A stretch of DNA of 64,000 bases from Ursus arctos (lineage: Eukaryota; Chordata; Mammalia; Carnivora; Ursidae). How positions within the stretch are numbered: position 1 is the stretch's first letter; every line of letters begins with the position of its first letter. A program made the translations under genes and the position numbers. Positions 29,318-43,074 of this stretch are shown here, piece by piece. Below the pieces are notes generated by a model, which saw only the letters and a program-made list of their open reading frames with translations, was not told the DNA's origin and made no database searches. The stretch spans positions 73,707,931 through 73,771,930 of the forward strand of contig NW_026622985.1 in assembly GCF_023065955.2 (NCBI RefSeq). Reading direction: 5' to 3'.

Positions 29318-30559
29318 ATATATACCAATAACAGGCCTGCTTTTCTACTTTCCACTAGTAAATCTATAGTGGATTTACTCAAAGTATGAATAGGTTAGAG
29401 GTAATCCTTCAATGCTGAATGTTGAAGAATCACTCTGCTCTTTTCTCATCCTTGTATTTTTAATCATTTCTATAGTCAGCGATACTACTATGACAGCTCT
29501 TTATTCATCTCATTAATTTGCCATCTTTTCTGTCTAATGTAATTATAATCAGAAATATGTGTTCAATTATAGAAAACATGATTCTTAATGAAACATAAAA
29601 AGTGATATAACATACCTAGACTTTTATTTCATTTTGATTTACCCATAAATAGCATAATGCTTTGCTGTTGGGAAGAAAGATTTAGAAAGTAATAAACTGT
29701 TATTATGGCTGGAATATGTCATGCTTCGGAATTAATAAAATATATTTATGTTCTAAGGAAATTAAAACACATATGGGGAAATATTTCTTTTAATATCTCT
29801 TTCCAAATCAAAAAGTTTTGACATGGATAACAATATAGCATCCATAGAAATTGATGTGTATAAATGATCTATGGTCTCATAAACATTTTGCCCCCAAAGT
29901 GTTGTGCCAGAATACGGCCATAAATAAAATCTATAGAAAGGTCGTATAGCAGAGGCGTAGGAGACTACATTTCAGGGATCCATTTGTTAGAAACAGCCTT
30001 CATTTTAAAACAAATTACAATTACTAAAGGGAAAATACCAAGGAAAGAAAAAAAAAACCCATTTTAAAAAAAAGTTTTGTCCAGCATTTAGCTATAGATT
30101 TAAAACTGACATTTGCTGCCTTATTAAAAAAAATTAGTGATCTATGTGCTGAGCTATTAAATAATGTGTAAATGACTCCAGTTATAGCATTTGGAAATCC
30201 TTTATAATTTTTCCATTTACTTTTGTACTGTTTTTCAATGCAAAGGTTACAAAACAATGCATGTGATAATTGTCTAATATTTTAGCTAACACCCACAATA
30301 AAAGAATAGAAGAGCATTTATCGATGACTACTTTAAAAAACCTTTGTTCATTTCCAGAGTTGTAATATCTATCAGATATTCATTTTAGTGATTTTTTGGT
30401 TACCTTGCCTACCCCAGTACACTGGAAGAATGTGATTCAATTTTTCAACAATAGAGCCTGTGTCATAGTGAAAAGTTCCCAGATAACAACTGTTTATTAA
30501 TTTTCTGTTATGCATTTTGCTCTTACAAATATGTCATATGCTGTAGGTGATACAGTGCA

Positions 30560-30785
30560 ACATTTGTAGAACTTTTATTATATGTCAGACATGATCCTAA
30601 GCACTTTACCTTTTTATCTTATTTAATGTTCTTCACAACTTTAAACATAGGTAATAACTGTCCCCGCCCTTAACTTGTAGAAGACGTAAGGCTTTAAAAT
30701 GTATGTAATTAGTATCAAAGGTGGTCTTTGAATACAGGTCTGACAGACTTCAAATTGATCCCCTTAATCATTACTCTGGACTATA
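30560..30785 (-). repeat. MIR SINE (ancient)
   Basis: Antisense MIR order: TTATATGTCAGACATGATCC, TAAGCACTTTACC, TTTGAATACAGGTCTGACAG, TTAATCATTACTCTGG. Confidence 0.65.
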
Positions 30786-31197
30786 GAATCTGAAATTCTT
30801 ATTACACTTATGCTCTAATTAACCTATTTAGGAAATTCATTTAGCCAGAATTTAACCTGTTAAGATTTAGGTAAGTAGAATTTGTTTTCATGGTCATGTA
30901 CAATGATAATTTTTATAATGTTCTAGAATCATTGCAAGATTCTGAGGTCTTCATAATCCTTATTTTGATGAGGAGTGTTATGGAATCAGACTCTTCCATA
31001 GTGTATCTCTTTAGAGCTAACATCTAATATTTTACTAGACAACTTATATATCCTAATATCTGGCAATCTTTCTTGGTCCCAATATTTAATCAGTTTTAAT
31101 ATTTTACATATTGGAATTCTACTTAGTCAAACTACTATTTTTATTAATTGTTAAAGTGTTTTTCAATGTGCAGGATTTTTAAAATTTTATGCCTGAT

Positions 31198-31401
31198 GGA
31201 ACACCTGGTTGGCTCAGTCAGTTAAGCACCTGCATTCAGCTCAGGTCATGATCTCAGGGTCCTGGGATGGAGCCCCGTGTCATTGGGTTCCCTGCTCAGC
31301 TGGGAGCCTGATTCTCCCCCTCCCTCTGCTGCTCCCCCTGCTTGTGCTCTCAAATAAATAAATAAAATCTTTAAAAATACTAATAATAAATAAATAAATA
31401 A
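31198..31401 (+). mobile_element. SINEC, older subfamily
   Basis: Diverged head (GGAACACCTGGTTGGCTCAG), CTCAGGTCATGATCTCAGGG, GCTCTCAAATAAATAAATAA, then a second (AATA)n tail. No clean target duplication was found. Confidence 0.93.
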
Positions 31402-32124
31402 AGTGCTTGATTACACATTAGCAATTTCCAGTTAATCCTTTTCACTATTTAACACAACTCACTACCTTCTTGTTTCTATTAAAAACATCCACAGTATATT
31501 TTTTTCAAAATTTAAAAAACCCTTTGTTCATGTATACCATGTAATACTGAGAAGAATGTACTGTGTAACTGGCAATTTGATGATACTTCAGTGACACCTT
31601 CATTGGTGTGAAAAGACCTTACTTTCATCCTTATTGAATCCTCACAACAAACAGATAAGATAATACAGGTGATTTTTATTATCTACTTCACCCACTCCTT
31701 TCTAAGAGAAAATTAAGTCTTGGGCTATTTTACATTTTTATACTCATTTACAAATTTATGTACTTATTTCTATTTATTTCTATTTGTATTAATTAACTTA
31801 TATATTTATATTTAATTTTAAGGGTTTGAAAATTTTGGTGGTATGCCTCAAAGGTATTAAGAACAAGTTCTTCACGTGTCAGTTTCCACCTTTGATGATT
31901 TATTATGATATCTCTCTGACTTTGATGAGTGAAAATTAATAGGTTCCGGAATGCTGTGATTGAACACTGCATTTAGTTCTCACACATGTAGAAGAGAATG
32001 TCTCCACTGTAAATGTCAGAATTCTCTCTTGCTCTATGAACAGGATGAAAGTCAGTTTGCTCTGTCAAGATTATTTTATTAGAACAAAATTTGCATCTTA
32101 GCAAATTATGTCAGGCCATTTTCC

Positions 32125-32342
32125 TAACCCAGTGGTTAAAAGCCACGGACTCCAAGGCTCATCCCATAATTGCTATCAGGGAAGCCTGGGTTTCAGTCCT
32201 GGCTCGCTTCTAACTGGTCTAATTTGTTGTGTCTCCTAGTGCAAGGCATTTAAGCTCTCTAAACCTCAGTTTCTTTATCTTTAAGAGTAGAACTAGTGAT
32301 AGAACCTGTCTCACAGAATTGTTCTAAGAATTCAACTAGATG
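32125..32342 (+). repeat. MIR SINE, 5' part, split by a SINEC
   Basis: CAGTGGTTAAAAGCCACGGAC, GGAAGCCTGGGTTTCAGTCC, CTAAACCTCAGTTTCTTTAT match the MIR core. Its 3' end resumes after the inserted SINEC, near 32560-32620. Confidence 0.8.
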
Positions 32343-32542
32343 GGGGCGCGTGGGTGGCTCAGTCCTTAAGCGTCTGCTTTCGGCTCAGAGCGTGATCCCG
32401 GCGTTCTGGAATCCAGCCCTGCATCAGGCTCCTCCGCTGAGAGCCTGCTTCTTTCTCTCCCACTCCCCCTGCTTATGTTCCCTCTCTCTCTGGCTGTCTC
32501 TCTCTCTCTGTCAAATAAATAAATAAAATCTTAAAAAAAAAA
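32343..32542 (+). mobile_element. SINEC inserted into a MIR
   Basis: GGGGCGCGTGGGTGGCTCAG head, AATAAATAAATAAAATC plus poly-A. 17-bp target repeats at 32326-32342 and 32543-32559 (AAGAATTCAACTAGATG, one mismatch). Confidence 0.96.
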
Positions 32543-34544
32543 AAGAATTCAATTAGATGATAAATATAAAGTTTTATCACAAGCCTAGTGTATGATGAAG
32601 TGCTCAGTCAGTATTCAATCCTCATCATCATTATGACCATCATGAAAACTCTTTTTGTCAAGATGCACTCTAGGGCCTACCTGCAGGTATATAGGGAAGG
32701 AGAAAAAGAAGAAAGAAAGAGAACAGCAAAAGAAGTAGAAGCCAATAATATCGAGGATGCTGGAATTGTAAAGGAATTGGGACAGGAAGAACCGGTTGGG
32801 AATTAGAAAGGAGAGTGAGTGACCTGGGCTAATGCACACAGTTGCATTCCAGATGCTCATGAGTCCAAGGCACTTTGGCCTTTGTAGACACCTTCTTTCA
32901 TGAAAAAAAAATACTTAAAATCCTATTTTGCAACTGTGTCGATATAAAGATGAATATATATGTATACATGCATGTACTCACACATGCACTTTGAAGAGTT
33001 CAGTATTTTTCTTCTAATTATAAAGGAAATTCAAACATTTTCTTGGGCTTCTAAAATTAATACTGTGTGCTGTAGGCACAGTTCCCATTGTGCATAATAG
33101 AGAATTTGGCCCTGCTCTTCTACTTCACTCTGAAGGATGTATAGCAAAGGCATCCGTATTATTATCAATGACCCGGACTATAGGCATTCTTTCAAGTCTT
33201 GTCAGTTGCCCTTGACTTAAACACTAAGCCCTTCGCAGTTGTTTTAGGTTCTGTGTCCAGGGACTGAGCACAGCTTTACCAGCATTCTTCAAGAGCCTTT
33301 GTAGCAGCAAGGGGAGTGAAATGTCATTTCCACAAGCAGTTTGCACACCCAGACATTCTGATGGCGGTAGCTTCCTCAGTGGCCAGTAAGCATTCACATA
33401 CATCTGAGGCTTGGGAATTTTTATTTCGCATTGTTTTCTTAAAAAGCCAGCAAAGATGAGAGGGGTGTGTTCTTTAGTTCATGATCTGTTTTAGTGCTTA
33501 TATAAATTATCTTTCTGAGCTGGTGAAAAAGAGCTATGTTAAACACTCACCTCATGAGTTAATGTAACTTATGGCCAGATAAATTACCATTTAAATAAGA
33601 ACTTTTGCTTAGCACATCTGTTCTCCATGTTTCTCTAAGTCACATCTGCTCCCTTTACAAGAAGAAACAAACTTTTACTACCATGAGCGCAGCGGCACCA
33701 ATACGATGTGGAAGAGAATGAGATCTTCCTGGCTTCAGCATCTAGAAGTTTCTGAGTATAGCCTTCTGCTGTATATGTACACTGATTTTCGTTTGAAGTT
33801 TCTGTTTTGGCATTCTAAGAATTAGTCCCCTGATTTGTGAACTGTACAGGGAAATAGAAAAGAACCCTGACAGGTCTTTATATAAAATATTCTGTTAGAG
33901 TAACCAGATTTCAAATGTGACATCTGAAACTTTGAGGGAGGCTGTGGCTAACAGGGAAGCAGATAAATGGGGTTTCTTTTTGATAACTCCAATTCCTGAT
34001 ACCCACTTCTTTGTGAACTTTAATTGCTCCAAAGGGCCCCTAGATCTTGTATCTCTCTTTCTCCACTTCTTCCCCATTTCTCAAGTGCAAACTAACTCTA
34101 GCAAAGGTATACAGCAAGATAGTGAGGATGGTGGTAAGAGGGGAGAGAGCATGGCTGCTGGATTAGGCATTTTCTAAGTTCTCCTCCCCCTACCAAACCA
34201 AGCCTAGAACATGACTCGTATTTAAAAAAGCATTTTTGGCTTCATCAAACAACAGATTTTCGGCTCTGTATAAGGCAAGTTAAAGCAAACGATTCCTGTG
34301 GGCCGGTGGTCTTTTACCTTTTGGAGGAAGCAGAGTACCCTTTTGCATATCTGATGAAAGTTTTGCCCCTTATTCCAAGCAATAATACACAAGCATACAC
34401 AATGCTGTATACAGTTTCAAACTTAGAAAAACCTCGGGTAAAAAATTCTTGTCCTAGTAACTCACAGTCTTATGCAGAATATCACTAGCAGCAGCAAGCA
34501 GAATAAGGATGGTTTCACTTCTGGCATAAATAAACATGATTATA

Positions 34545-34650
34545 ATTCAATTTATTGAGTACCTACTTTATCCTAGAAACTCTCCTGTTTATATATGTTA
34601 TTTCATTTGTGGTTTTCATGATAAAAAAAATAGTATCTGTATAACAATAT
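34545..34650 (-). repeat. MIR fragment
   Basis: TTTATTGAGTACCTACTTTA and TATATGTTATTTCATTTGTG match the antisense MIR 3' segment. Confidence 0.5.
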
Positions 34651-35589
34651 ACCATTTGGAATCATGTGTGGTTTTTCAATGATCTCTGTTAGCACGGAGA
34701 ATCAGCAATTATTATGATTCTCAAAGCAAAATGCCGCCAGATCTAATATTGCCTTGGAAATAAATATCTATGAGGAGCCACCTGGCCATTGTTTTCTTCT
34801 CACAGGCTCAGAAAGGGGTAATGAGTTGTAGGTAATGGTGGTCCTGGAAACACAGGGAAAATTAATAATACGTCATTTGGACTGTTTATATTGTCCTCAT
34901 TAGTCAAAGCCATTGATGTGCTTTCTTTCATCAGGCTATAACAAATTGTTTTTTTGTTCAAAGAAAGCTTGGCCCAATGGCTGAATTAGGTAATGCTGAG
35001 AAAATTTCCACATGCTTCTGACCAACTGTAACATTTCTTTCAATAGGTGTGTATTGTAGGAACAAGAATGAGGGATGGGGTATTCCTTGCAGATGGTTTC
35101 ACGAATTGCAGAACTGCAAGTTGGTTTGACATATGTTCCCTGAAGGCAGAATTAGGATGCTTTACTGCCTGACATATTTAACTTCTTTTGAAAATGCTGC
35201 TAATTTGTCTTTTTTTTTCTTTTTCATCCACATCCTTTTTTAAGGCAGGACTAATGAGTTTAAAACATTGAACATGACCTCATTCTTCAAAGCAGACCAG
35301 GTCTCTTCACCCCAGTGGCCCCTCAAATCTTTAGGATCTCATTCTTCAGCAATGGGGGGACAGACTTTCCCTGACATTCCTGCGTTTTTACCTCGCCCCC
35401 ACCCCACCCCAAATGCTTGAGAATGATTTTTCCATACCTCCTGAGTTATTTTAAAGTTAAATTACTGTTAGAGTTGAGAGACCCCAATTTCACAGGTTTA
35501 AGGAACACCAGGAAGGGAAATTTTTTCTTTAAGTGGAAAAACCTTTCTTAAATACTTTGATCAAAATATTATTTGTATGCTCTGATTTT

Positions 35590-35760
35590 GAGTCACAGTT
35601 CACCACTTACATGTTTGAGAACTTGGGCAGGGTTCTCATCCTCAGATAGGGACGTAATAGTACTGATTCCATAGAGTGGTTTTAAGGAAAAACTGAGTTA
35701 ATACTGTTGGAGTTTGGAATAGTGCCTGACCACAGACAAAGCTCAATATACACGTTTGCA
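35590..35760 (+). repeat. MIR SINE (ancient)
   Basis: CACCACTTACATGTTTGAGA, ACTTGGGCAGGGTTCTCATC, GATTCCATAGAGTGGTTTTA, AGTGCCTGACCACAG follow the MIR order. Confidence 0.65.
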
Positions 35761-36569
35761 AAATATAAATAGACAGATAAATAAAATGCCTTCGGGTTGG
35801 TATAAGTAGGAAGTTTAAAATAAGCTTTAAAAAAAACAGGTCTAGTAAACTGAATTGGAGATTTTTAAATTGCTTATATTTAAGGATAGATTTAATAAGA
35901 TATAAAAACATGAAGGGCTTTGCAGAGCAACCACCTGTGCTAAATTATACAATAAATTTTATAGTAAATGTAATAAATAAAACTTCTAGAATTAAGTATA
36001 AAATTTGTCCTGAATGTGTTTTAATTTCGATAGTTGCACAACTAATTTTGTATGTCATCATATTAGCAGTCTCGTTGAGATACTGAGAATTAGAGAGTTA
36101 TTTCACAAAAAGAGAGGAAGTATTTCTTTGCCAAGCGCAGGGACATCCTTTCACAGATGTTATCTGGTAGATTCCATTAAAGGTAAGGCAATCAATGTTC
36201 CCTGTGCCGTTTTTATAAATGAGCAGCAAAGGACAAAGATACCTATAGTAACATCAGACAGAAGGTGTAACTATAATGTAATTTAATTTTTTAGTATGTA
36301 TAATCTCTTTCAAAAAGCACCTTCGTTTTTGAAAACCATCACTTCAAAAGTCAATAAATGTATTCATACCTGATAATGATATAAATGAGAAAATGTGTCC
36401 CATTCTATGCATTCACATCATAATTTCGACCCAAACTGCTAACCTCTCCCTGACTTGTTTAAAATCAGAATTTGTTGCAAATGACATTTGGGTATTTCCC
36501 AAATGCTAATAATACATCTTCACAGATGAGAAATTTGCCACTTTTGAGACTATTTAAAGTGTGTGGTAT

Positions 36570-36840
36570 TTAACATTTTTTCAGGGCTTACCATATCCCG
36601 GTCCTCTTCTAATTGCTTTACATTCATTCATTCGGTTCTCAAAACAAAACCAAACACTGACAAGGCAGATACTTTGATAATGCCCAGTGATTTTACAGAT
36701 GGAGAACTGGAGTTAAGAGAACATGCCCACAGTCATATAGCTTACAAGTAGCAGAGAGAACCCTTTGGGGAATCCAGGCAGCCTGGTTTCAGAGCTCTGC
36801 TACATACTAGCAACAGGCTGTGCTCCTTACAAGCTCTGCT
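36570..36840 (-). repeat. MIR SINE (ancient)
   Basis: GGGCTTACCATATCCCGGTC, GATTTTACAGATGGAGAACT, CACAGTCATATAGCTTACAA, CAGGCAGCCTGGTTTCAGAG match the antisense MIR. Confidence 0.7.
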
Positions 36841-39425
36841 CTTAGTCACTGCATCCCACTCCAAACCAAGATGCTGAAATAAATATATGGTTTCCAAAAG
36901 ACTTTGGTCCCAAAAGTTAATTTGTAGGTTGTTATTTAGAACATATAGTTATTTTTTTTTCTATAGAAGAAAATTTACAAGTGAGGTTACGTTACAGAGA
37001 ACATATAAAAATCCTCCTAACATATGATGTTTAATACAGTGAGAAGGGTCCTGAGGAGGGGGATGAGTATGCCAGGGGACCCTGCCATGATTTTGTGAGG
37101 GGGAAGGGCTCCAGTGGCCCAGGCCATTAATGGGAAAATACCAGTAGAGGAGGGTATGAGCTGCCAGGCGTGTCTCTAGCGGCAGGATTGACCAATAGCT
37201 CTGTGGGCAGCAGATAGATTTATTTTAAAGTCATTTGTGAATCTTGTATTCCAATCTCACACTAAACTTCAGAGTTGGGGAGGTCTTGGCTATCCTACCG
37301 CTCATCCTACATATGAATAAACTTCAATAACTTGCCAAGATCGAGCCTTGATAACTTACCAAGGTTCATTGCCAATCAGCAGCATAGTGAGGATGAGAAC
37401 TTATGGACTGATTATCAAACCTTTGGACAGTTAGTTGTACCTTATGTAAAAGAACTTTTGAAATCTAGACCTAGACTTGTTTCCTGAGATCTTGAACCAG
37501 CTCCATATCCTTAAGTCTCCAATGCAAAGTTGCTCTTTCTAAATGTATTAAATGAATGATCAATTGCAAATTTGCTGACCACTCTGCTTGACTAAAAAGA
37601 GATCTCTATTTCTTCTTTAGAACATGCACTCTGCTATTTTCATACCCTTATTTCTTAAGTCTTAGTGGCATCTACTTGATATAACAAAATATAAAAACTA
37701 TAAATAAAAATTTTTTGGTGGAAAAAAGACATTATATTTAGAGGTAGTTGTAAATCATTATTAAAAACAAACAAACAAACAAAACAAAACCTCCTTGAGA
37801 GTGATGTGCCCAAAGATGAGACTTACTTTGGTAATCTGCAAATTTTCAATAGCCAATCAACAAATACATTTGTCTACGTCAACACTGGCATAGAATGAAA
37901 AAATGATTCATGGAAAGCCCCCAAAATAGCATGCATTGCCTAGGACTTTCTGGCATCCTCTTTCCCATGCTAAGTCTGTCTGTGATCACACTAACCCCTC
38001 TGCCTGGCCCACAGCCCTCCTTGCCAACTGGCCACATGCTGCCTCTCACCCCTTTCATAACCAGAGCACAAATATTAGAATAATTTCCTTTGAACCTTGC
38101 TTCCTCTTGGCTCTTAATGTAGTCTGGCTCCTTACAAGAAACACTCTGGGTTCTGGGAGCCACAGATTCCCTTATTAATCACTCTTTTTTTCCTGGTTTG
38201 GCAAATATCAAAAGAATTTTTATACATCTCCAAGGTATTTGATACATTGTATCATGATTGGAAACAATGTCCCATTTCTTAAATATTTAATTAGAATCTG
38301 TCACTGCAATATGTGGAATATTAACTATCTAGCCCTTAGAAGGAGTACTAAGGTTTTTCTGTATAACAATAATAATATCAATTAATAATAAACACAGTCA
38401 TGTTCTATTTGATGCTTTCTCTGAGAACCTATTTCCTTAGATACCTTCATGTGTAACTGACCAGACAATAGCCAATCCATATTTAACTCAATTTAATAAA
38501 ATAATTTGTGTTCCATGTTAGAAGGAAGCATCTGAAAGATTATATTCTTTTTAACACCATTATCCAGTAAGAACACTTTTAACCATAATAATAATTTCCA
38601 GCTGTCCTAAATCCTAAAAGTAAAGAACCAACCCCCCAAATGTATTTTGTTATTGAAACATGTGTAAACAATTATGAATATCTAAACCATACTGGCATTG
38701 GTTTTCAGCCTCTCTCCAAAACTGTAGGGAAAAAAAAATGCCTCTAATAAGTATGTTGATAGATACATCCTACTTCAAAAGTTGCTTTTGCAGGCCCACA
38801 GAATAAAGATTTCACTTTTTATATTTTAGTAACAAATGCTATAAAGTTTAAATTTCATATTCAAAAAAGAGTAAAAGACATCCCTGCAATTCATCTTTCT
38901 AATTTGAAAACAGATTTTTCAAAACTGCCCCAAGATCCAAGGGTACAGAGTGATGGTCTATTCTCAGTGAGATCCCATTTCTCAGAAGATCAGAGAGGCC
39001 TCTGACTTGATCAAAAGTTGATGTTTGTTTACTTACTTTTTGTTTTGTTGTATTTTGCTTTTTCAAAAACAAAGAAAATACATGGATTCATCAGGCTAAG
39101 TACATAGATTCATTATGCCAAGAAAGTATTTGAAAGAATATACATATTTAAATCTTAAAATGTTTAGTTGAAGTATATTTTTAAATGAAACCACTTATTT
39201 TTTTTTACCAGAATAAGCACTCCTGACCTCATTCAAATCCTATCTTAAATAGAGTGGATTCCCTTACCCATTAGCATGGTATTGTTCGAGATGGTGAAAT
39301 CCTTGGGGGTATCTTCACTATGACATTAGAGTTGGTTAATAATCTATTCCTGGAGCTTACTTTCCATCTCTGTGCTACCTCTTTGCTTCTCTTTCTCTCT
39401 CATTCTCTCTACTACTTGCATATGC

Positions 39426-39429
<4 letters not shown>

Positions 39430-39468
<39 letters not shown>
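39430..39468 (+). repeat. (CA)n microsatellite
   Basis: Uninterrupted CA run of about 19 units, likely length-polymorphic. Confidence 0.97.
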
Positions 39469-39472
<4 letters not shown>

Positions 39473-39535
39473 TTCTCTAGGCCAAAACCTAGATCTTTGA
39501 TCACCTCACTTAGCAGAATGCCTAGAAGGCTTGTT

Positions 39536-39733
39536 TGTTTGTTGTTTGTTTTTTAGAGAGAGAGCACGAATGGGGGTGGGGGGAGAGGCAGAGGAAGAGG
39601 GAGAGAGAGAATCTTAAGCAGGCTCCACCCTCAGCGTGGAGCCTGACTTGGGGCTCTATCTCAACACCGAGATCATGACCTGAACCAAAATTAAGAGTTG
39701 GATGCTTAACCAGCAGAGCCACCCAGATGCCCC
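39536..39733 (-). mobile_element. Older SINEC
   Basis: GTTTTTTAGAGAGAGAGCAC tail side, GACTTGGGGCTCTATCTCAA, ending GCCACCCAGATGCCCC. Diverged; target repeats unclear (GCCTAGAAGG / GCCTACAAGT). Confidence 0.9.
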
Positions 39734-40649
39734 TGCCTACAAGTACAATTAAATGATATTTCTAAGCTAGATTCAATATCAAATAGATGTTCTATTTTTT
39801 GAATTATTATGCTCTAGCATATATGAATAAGACCCTTTCAAAAATGTTAACATACATCATTACATTTATAGCAGAATAATGATGGTATCATTCCTGTCCC
39901 TGAAGGTTATCAAATAATGCAGTTTCTAAATTCTCCATGTTTCGGTAAAAAGAAAGCCCCTTTCTTAGCCTTAGACTTTCACATACTCATCAGCAAGACA
40001 GGTATGAGGACACTGAGAAAGAAGAGCTGACCAATGGAGCTTGTATTCCTCATGAGGACAGGCTACCTGCTCCCCTCTGCTCTCAAGGGAGGAAGGCAAA
40101 GGAATCCACAGTTTCTCCTCTCTGAGGTGATCGCCTGTGATGTTTGGATATGACTTCAAGAAGAAGAGAAAGGTGCTTGCTTACCTGGTTGGATGTCTGC
40201 TTAGCTGCAGGGCTTACGGAATGGCATTGTCCTACCAGACAGGGAGAAAATCTTTCTGAGACACTGCAGTTGGTGAGATTAGCCAGGCTGAGAAGGGCCG
40301 AGACTTAGAGGTTTATCTGTAGCTAGAGACACTGAGGTATATCTTAGGACTAAACGTCTGTCTCATGTCACAACCTCCAGAATCAAAGCTATAGAAGGTA
40401 GAAGAAACTAGGTTCAAAAGGCTTATCAGGAAATCAGCATGGGATCAAAAGGTCCCCGAAGAAAGATTTAAATATGTCAGGCTCCCATGGAAAAGGTAGC
40501 TGAGACTCTGGGCTCCAGACAGCTGCTTCATTGTCAGTACTGATTTGAGGAGACCCCATCTACATCAAGGGTAGACAGTGAAATAGATCAACCGTGATAA
40601 CCACTGAAAAGGGATCTCTTCCCGCCCCCCCCCCTCCTGTCTCCAATCA

Positions 40650-41060
40650 AGAGGAGTGAGTTTGGGAGTGAGTTTAGGTGTTGCTCAAACTGAATTTCTG
40701 TCTGGGGGCTCTGGGGAAGCTTGGGTTTCCAAGCTCATTCAGGCTGTTTCAGAAGTCAGGTCCTTGTGGCTGGAAGACTGGAGTTCCCATTTCTTGCTAG
40801 CTGTCAGCCAAGGGCTGCTGTCCGTATCCAGAGGTTACATGTGTTCCTTGCCACGTGGGTCCCTCTGTCCCTTAAGCCAGCAATGCAGAATCTCCCACAC
40901 CTGGAATCATTCTCAGGATTTGTCTCTCTGTCTTCCCTAGACCTAGATTTAATCTTCCTAATTTAAGGTCAACTGATTTTGGGCCTTAATCACATCTGCA
41001 AAATTCCTCCACAGTGACACCTAGATTAGTGTTTGCTTGAATAACTGGAGTCATAATGTG
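40650..41060 (+). repeat. Probable ancient retroelement remnant, family not named
   Basis: GTCCTTGTGGCTGGAAGACT, CTTGCCACGTGGGTCCCTCT, GGCCTTAATCACATCTGCAA and CACCTAGATTAGTGTTTGCT resemble a recurrent ancient mammalian repeat. I cannot name it or fix its strand; the 80-94-aa open frames across it are not a gene. Confidence 0.35.
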
Positions 41061-41459
41061 TATACACCAGAGGCCGGGAATTGTAAGAGCTGTTTTAGAA
41101 TTAAACCTATCACTCTCTCTATCCATCATAAACTCTAAGGGCTACAAATCAGTGGGGAAAGCTTTGGATCCAATATGAAATTAAACTTTTAGTGAATAGA
41201 CCCAAGTCTTTATATTGAAAATGAGACTTTTATAACTGGCAATGACTAAAGTGTGATGACAAAAGGCTTTAATGTCATTAAGGGAGTCAGGCCCATTAAG
41301 AAAGAAGGTAGGTCAGTCAATGGAGTGGGATAGTAGTGGTAATTGGAAAAAGTAAGATTTTTTTTCTTATTTGTATCTTACAAGTTGAGACTCCTCAATC
41401 AAAACTATTACACATGATTAGAATATAAGCTCATGCAATAGCCAGTCTATCATAATAAA

Positions 41460-41630
41460 TGTCCATATGCCACCTGCTGTACTTGGCACATCTTAACACT
41501 TCATATACATAACAACCATATGCAATGGGCACTATTATCACAGCAAACAAGGGGCAGACCTGGGACTTAAAATCAGGTCTATCTGGTTGTAAAGTTCATG
41601 ATATTAATTCTTATACAATTAGCTGCTCTT
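41460..41630 (-). repeat. MIR SINE (ancient)
   Basis: CCACCTGCTGTACTTGGCAC, GGGCACTATTATCACAGCAA, GACTTAAAATCAGGTCTATC fit the antisense MIR core. Confidence 0.55.
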
Positions 41631-42815
41631 AACCTACAAAGGTATTTTTACACCCAATGACAAATGAAGAAATCCGCTTACCCATAAAGTAAAATGCCTA
41701 TTATCAGAGCTCTGGGTATTTTCATAATCAGATCATGTTCTGCCCCAAATAAATTCCTATAAGCCTGATCTACAGAGTATGATTAGGCCTTTAAACTTGT
41801 GTTATTTCTTCTTCCAGGATTAGCAGTTTCCCTGCATTATGTTTGCATTTCTTTGTTTGCTTTTTACCTAATTGAAATAATTTAAGAGACCATAAGGTGT
41901 TGCAAACACAACTCCTTCCAGAGGTGGGTAATAGATCTGACAGAATTTGACTAAAGGTGAGGCAACAGAAAGTGGCAGGGACTGTGGCAAATGGGAAGTG
42001 TATGCCCTGTTACAGGGAAGAGCAACCACTCAGCTCAAGATGATTGTTGCCATTTTGGAAATCTGGTTCAGTATTATCAGATCTTCTGAGTCTTCAAAAG
42101 AAATACAAATATATGTATTTTAATGGAAGAGCTCCCAAATTTTATAGACAGGTAATACTTTTTTTAAAAGGAACCCTCTGTCAGCCAAACGAATAAATAA
42201 AAATTCTATGGTCAGATTCAACTCATAGACCATCAGGTTGTGTATTCTGATATAACCCAATTCACTCATATTATAAACAATGAATTTAATCAGTGTGGGA
42301 GGTGGGAAGGATGTCAGTTGAGGAGAAGGGTTTTAATGGTTAGAACAATTTATATTACTAGTGTTAAAAACACAACTTGATCTGGATTTTAAAATAAAGG
42401 GGATTTGCTAGCTGATGTAACTGAAAAGTTGAGTTTTTTTGTTTGTTGTTGTTGTTGTTTTTTGCTTCAGTTGCAGTTTGATTCAGTACTAAATTGATGT
42501 TCCCTCTTTCCTCTCCATCTCACTGCTATGTCTTCTAGTTGTTGCTTCTCCCTCAGACTCCACCCTGGAGCCTTTGGGCAGTGTGGGTCTTCTCTCATGT
42601 CTAAACATGGCTATGGCCATACTAGACATTATATCCTCAGATCACATCCCTAGAAGTTCTTGAAAAATCTGCACAAATCTCATTATCTCTGATCAGATTT
42701 TATGCCCAACTATTTTCTATTGATTGAATTAAGCCAGTGGTATCTATCTCTAGAACTGGTAAGAGGTCAGTCTTCCAAAGCTCATAGCTAAGTATGGACA
42801 AGAATCAATTACCAA

Positions 42816-43074
42816 GGGGCACTTGGTGGCTCAGCCAGTTAAGCGTCTGCCTTCGGCTCAGGTCAGGTCATGATCCCAGGGTCCTGAGATCGAGCCCCCG
42901 CGTCGGGCTCCCTGCTCAGTGGGTAGCCTGCTTCTCACTCTCCCTCTGCCGCTCCCCCTGCTTGTGCTCACTTGCACCCTCTCTCTCCCCCTGTTAAATA
43001 AATAAAGAAAATATTTTAAAAAAGAAGAAGGAGGAGGAGAAGGAGGAGGAGGGGAAGGAGAAGAAGAAGAAGAA
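42816..43074 (+). mobile_element. SINEC with an expanded purine tail
   Basis: GGGGCACTTGGTGGCTCAGC head. The A-tail has evolved into a GAAGGAGGAGGAGAAGG-type purine tract (43022-43074). Target repeats AATCAATTACCAA at 42803-42815 and 43076-43088. An extra CAGGT duplication (CTCAGGTCAGGTCATG) lies near the B box. Confidence 0.94.

Noticed and set aside
40656..40966. Overlapping 94- and 81-codon plus-strand frames
   Set aside because: They lie in what looks like an ancient repeat, with no acceptor or donor in a fitting phase and no recognisable protein.
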